This document shows, in pieces, positions 61,516 to 64,000 of a stretch of DNA of 64,000 bases; the first letter of the stretch is position 1, and each line of letters begins with the position of its first letter. Location of the stretch: the NCBI GenBank assembly GCA_965204415.1, contig CBDBEL010000001.1, forward strand, positions 1 through 64,000, in the 5' to 3' direction. Both the position numbers and the translations under genes were made by a program. This DNA comes from Aldehydirespirator sp965204415. Its GTDB lineage: Bacteria; Actinomycetota; Acidimicrobiia; Acidimicrobiales; Aldehydirespiratoraceae. A model generated the notes under the pieces. It was not told where the DNA came from. It saw nothing but the letters and a program-made list of their open reading frames with translations, and did not search any database.

Positions 61516-62742
61516 ATGCCCCGACACCGTTTGGCGCTCGCGAGCCTCGTCCTCAGCCTCCTAGCTGCCGCCTGCGGGAGCGACGACGGCGACGGCGGCG
61601 AGTCCTTGAACGCTGACATCTTCACGGGCGCCACGACCACGACGGCACAGCCACAGGGCTCCGGGGAGCCTGACGCTCCCGCCGGCGACGAGCAGCAGGA
61701 CGCCCTGGTCGAACCAAGGCTGACCGTGCTCGATAGCGCGCAGGTGACGGACCAGGCCGTCGCTGACGCTTCTGGCGAGGCTGACGCTTGGTCACCGCAG
61801 CAGTTGGGAGACCGGTTCGAGTGGTGCGCGGACATTCAAGCCATCTGGGAGCGACAGGTCCAAGCACAGGCACAGGTCGACGTTGCGGGCGCCGCGTATC
61901 TGGCTGCGTTTGACGCCTACAATTCTGCTACAGACGAACTGGACCGAGCAGAGGCTTTCCAGGCCGTTGAAGCGACCTTTCAGCGCTACGAAGATCTCAG
62001 GTCTGATCTAGAGGACGTCACTTACGATGCCGCCAGCGTGCTCGCGCCCGGTTTCCGAGGCACAGATGAGACTCAGAGCATCGCACTCGAACGAGCCCGC
62101 GAGGCCTACAGCGCGAACGCAGATCCAATCGTGCAGGAGTTGTGGGCAATAGCATTGAGCCGAATCGACATCCAGCCAGAGCCGGCCGCTGGACCCGAGC
62201 CGGAGCCGGTCGGCGAAGTCGAGACCCCGATTGAGCTGCTTGATCTCGATGGAGCGCTCGCTGTCATTGACCGCCATCGCAGCGAAGTGGAGGATCTGGT
62301 GGGCCCCATCAGTTCTGCACATCAGGCCATGCTCGACGGTGGCAGGGTCATCGGCACCGCCGAGCAGCCCAGCGATTTGGCGATGGGTCTTCGGCAGGTG
62401 ATGGATGCCGCAGCAGAACTGAAAGAACTCAATCGGCGACTCCACGCCGCTCTCAGCAGCGCCAATGACGCCCAAGAGCAACATGAACTCTATGAACGCG
62501 AGGCCTTGATCGCTGATGAGATCACCCACCACGAGTACAGAGAGAACACGGACCGAGTTCGCGAGACTCTCAACGCCCTCTACACGATTGCCGGACCAGC
62601 CCGTGATCAGGCCGGGCGGTCCGCGACGGTCAACCGCGCTGCCCGGGCGGATGTCGAATCTAAGGCGCTGGTCTTCGCCGTCACAGACCTGGGCGGAATG
62701 GCAGCATTCTGGGCTTCGCTCAGCAAGTCATGCCAACCGTGA
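61516..62742 (+). CDS. Lipoprotein with coiled-coil helical domain
   Basis: 408 residues from the ATG at 61516 (GGAGGGAG just upstream). Signal peptide ends LAAACGSDDGD (lipobox). The mature part is helical: QAIWERQVQAQAQVDVAGAA, DELDRAEAFQAVEATFQRYE, HAALSSANDAQEQHELYERE, and ends VTDLGGMAAFWASLSKSCQP. No family recognised. A frameshifted fragment of what looks like a sibling follows at 62860. Confidence 0.7.
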   Translation: MPRHRLALASLVLSLLAAACGSDDGDGGESLNADIFTGATTTTAQPQGSGEPDAPAGDEQQDALVEPRLTVLDSAQVTDQAVADASGEADAWSPQQLGDRFEWCADIQAIWERQVQAQAQVDVAGAAYLAAFDAYNSATDELDRAEAFQAVEATFQRYEDLRSDLEDVTYDAASVLAPGFRGTDETQSIALERAREAYSANADPIVQELWAIALSRIDIQPEPAAGPEPEPVGEVETPIELLDLDGALAVIDRHRSEVEDLVGPISSAHQAMLDGGRVIGTAEQPSDLAMGLRQVMDAAAELKELNRRLHAALSSANDAQEQHELYEREALIADEITHHEYRENTDRVRETLNALYTIAGPARDQAGRSATVNRAARADVESKALVFAVTDLGGMAAFWASLSKSCQP

Positions 62743-62859
62743 CCCTGCGAGCGCCAGACATCCGACCTGATCGTCCAACCGATCCGTTTCGTCACGCGCC
62801 GCGATGCCGCCCCTCGTGCGAGCATGGACTCGGTTGACGAGCCGGCCGCATACGGAGGC

Positions 62860-63075
62860 GCCCCTGGGTAGGTCGCTGGCAGCCATCGAGCTTGCCCAGC
62901 ACGCGTTTGACGCCGCCCAGACGCCGAGTTCGCCGCTCAGCGAGCCGAAGCGCAGGCAGAACGTGAACGCCGACAAGAAGCCGCTGACGCACTGTGGGCT
63001 GCATCGGAAGAACTCGCCAGAGGTTCTGATGCCTACACGGCCTTCAAACTGTCGTTCCAGGAATCCTGCGCGTGA
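62860..63075 (+). pseudogene. Decayed sibling of the upstream coiled-coil lipoprotein
   Basis: One frame reads RSLAAIELAQHAFDAAQ up to about 62920; the next reads AEFAAQRAEAQAERERRQEA, ADALWAASEELARGSDAYTA and FKLSFQESCA to a stop at 63073-63075. The two fit together with a frameshift near 62915-62925. The helical composition and final (S/E)SC. ending resemble the preceding lipoprotein. No start or signal peptide remains. Confidence 0.45.
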
Positions 63076-63403
63076 ACAGCCTCCCCAACCGGCAGCTCGC
63101 AGACAAGTTGCGCGAATCGCCTCCTGGCCGTCCTCACAAGCGGCATCCCCGGTCTCGAGTCGAACATCAACCCGCCGGCGAGTAAGGGTCCGTGATCGGG
63201 CCTCCGTGCCTCGGTGACGCCAGAGCCGGAAATCGGCCCTCTGTGGGCGATTCCCGCTCCGAGCAGGGAGTGCGGGGCCGCTTGACCGGTATTCGGCTCG
63301 TAGCGCCTCAGAATCGGCCTCCTGGGGCCGTCCGTCAGAACGTGCCTTCCTCCGAGGCTGGTCCGTTCGGCCCCTCCTCGAGGACGGGCCGGTGGTGGCG
63401 GCG
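63076..63403. other. Intergenic, no gene seen
   Basis: About 330 bp without a supportable coding frame or repeat. Confidence 0.35.
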
Positions 63404-64000
63404 TCATCGTTTGGGGTTGTTGGCGGCGTGCTCGCGCACGAGGTGGTGGCGGTCCTCACAGAGCGCCGCCAGCGTGTTTGCGGGGGTTGCTTTGTTTTCG
63501 GCGGCTGCGATCCTGACGTGGGGTTCTGGGTCGGCGGCGAGGGCCCGCAGGGTTCGTTTGGGGGTTCGGGGGTTGCGTGCTGTTGTCTGCCTTATCTGTT
63601 TGCAGTCTCTGGCGAGACGGGCGAGGAGTCGCCGCGGTGCTCGTGGGTGGCCGGCGGCTGTGTTTCGGAGGGTCCATTCGGGTGATCGGGCGAGTTGCGC
63701 TAGGAGGCGTCTTGTGGTGCGGCGGTTCTGGCTGAGCCTGTCGGTGACTGTGTGGTGGTGCCGGTGTGTCGCGAGGCGGAGTTGCGCGGTTGGTGGGGTT
63801 CGGGGGTTGGATGCGATCATGTCGGCGATCTCCGCTGAGAGTCCGGGCTCGTCGACGAGCCGCGCGAGGTCGCGGCCGAGGGCTCGGGGGTCGCTGGCGA
63901 CAACGGCGCGGCGCAGGTCGGGGTCGGGGTGGTTGGCGAGCCGGTGCCAGAACTCGGGAGGCATCTGTGTGGTCCAGGTGGAGTCGCGTCCGAAGCCGTG
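63404..64000 (-). CDS. HEAT/LRV-type helical repeat protein, 5' end outside the window
   Basis: The frame is open to the window edge; an internal ATG lies at 63964, but the 12 codons before it also read on in frame, so the gene probably starts outside. Repeats of about 22-24 residues follow the pattern NPRTPxxxLRxLAxDPxxxVRxAAAxN, as in HEAT-like or leucine-rich-variant proteins (DPDLRRAVVASDP, ASNPRTPPTAQLRLA, DPEPHVRIAAAENKATP). Such solenoids bind proteins; the partner is unknown. Confidence 0.7.
   Translation of the reverse strand, partial: HGFGRDSTWTTQMPPEFWHRLANHPDPDLRRAVVASDPRALGRDLARLVDEPGLSAEIADMIASNPRTPPTAQLRLATHRHHHTVTDRLSQNRRTTRRLLAQLARSPEWTLRNTAAGHPRAPRRLLARLARDCKQIRQTTARNPRTPKRTLRALAADPEPHVRIAAAENKATPANTLAALCEDRHHLVREHAANNPKR

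Noticed and set aside
62728..63459. 243-codon minus-strand frame
   Set aside because: Arg/Ala-rich chance frame; the plus strand holds the helical pseudogene over part of it.
1..64000. tRNA, rRNA or riboswitch genes
   Set aside because: No sequence with convincing tRNA arms, rRNA similarity or a known riboswitch core was recognised by eye; a covariance-model search would be needed to exclude them.

Overview
The window is GC-rich DNA from a bacterium of actinobacterial type. Support comes from a 6C-type small RNA, frequent GTG starts, Mycobacterium-style PIN and HicA/HicB toxin-antitoxin pairs, and a TCA-cycle block holding aconitase, citrate synthase and AceK. Acidimicrobiia is my best guess, and a host-associated or marine lineage would fit the number of eukaryote-like secreted proteins (plant-type LRR, RCC1, serpin, Calx-beta). 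Both points are inference: no rRNA or phylogenetic marker is present. No tRNA, rRNA or CRISPR array was found.

Layout. 0-14 kb is a secretome region: three leucine-rich-repeat proteins, a large two-copy lipoprotein and an RCC1-repeat protein, mixed with gene debris (a P-loop ATPase N-terminus fused to an LRR lipoprotein, a headless acyltransferase, an ECF sigma fragment) and a fused MNT-HEPN protein. 14.2-14.8 kb is a HicA-like toxin-antitoxin pair. 14.9-25 kb is core metabolism: aconitase (carrying two 1-nt insertions), a 6C small RNA, an acyl-CoA carboxyltransferase, citrate synthase, a quinone oxidoreductase, the isocitrate dehydrogenase kinase/phosphatase AceK, chorismate mutase and an APH-type kinase. 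25-35 kb is accessory: a serpin lipoprotein, a HicAB pair whose toxin is cut by an IS1380-type remnant, a Fic protein, a frameshifted PH-domain protein, a PIN/RHH toxin-antitoxin pair and a secreted metallopeptidase.

35.0-39.9 kb is a nested pair of IS21-family elements. The inner element (37203-39763) sits inside the leader of the outer one (35057-39893) and is flanked by a perfect 6-bp target duplication. The outer element splits a second fic gene, whose first 29 codons lie at 39896-39981 and rejoin the rest in frame when the element is removed.

40-55 kb looks like a defence or conflict island. Two direct copies of a ~110-bp repeat (40111 and 50535) bracket 10.4 kb that carries a retropepsin-like protease pair, a chain of small unknown genes, a HEPN (Hypoth_Ymh) protein, a ~1275-residue protein with a nuclease-like N-terminus and a zinc-ribbon/HEPN protein. 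An AbiTii-like protein and a DUF429 RNase H-like protein follow. 55-64 kb returns to surface proteins: a coupled operon of an acidic lipoprotein, a 1415-residue Calx-beta protein and a small protein, then another lipoprotein with a broken sibling, and the edge of a repeat-helix protein.
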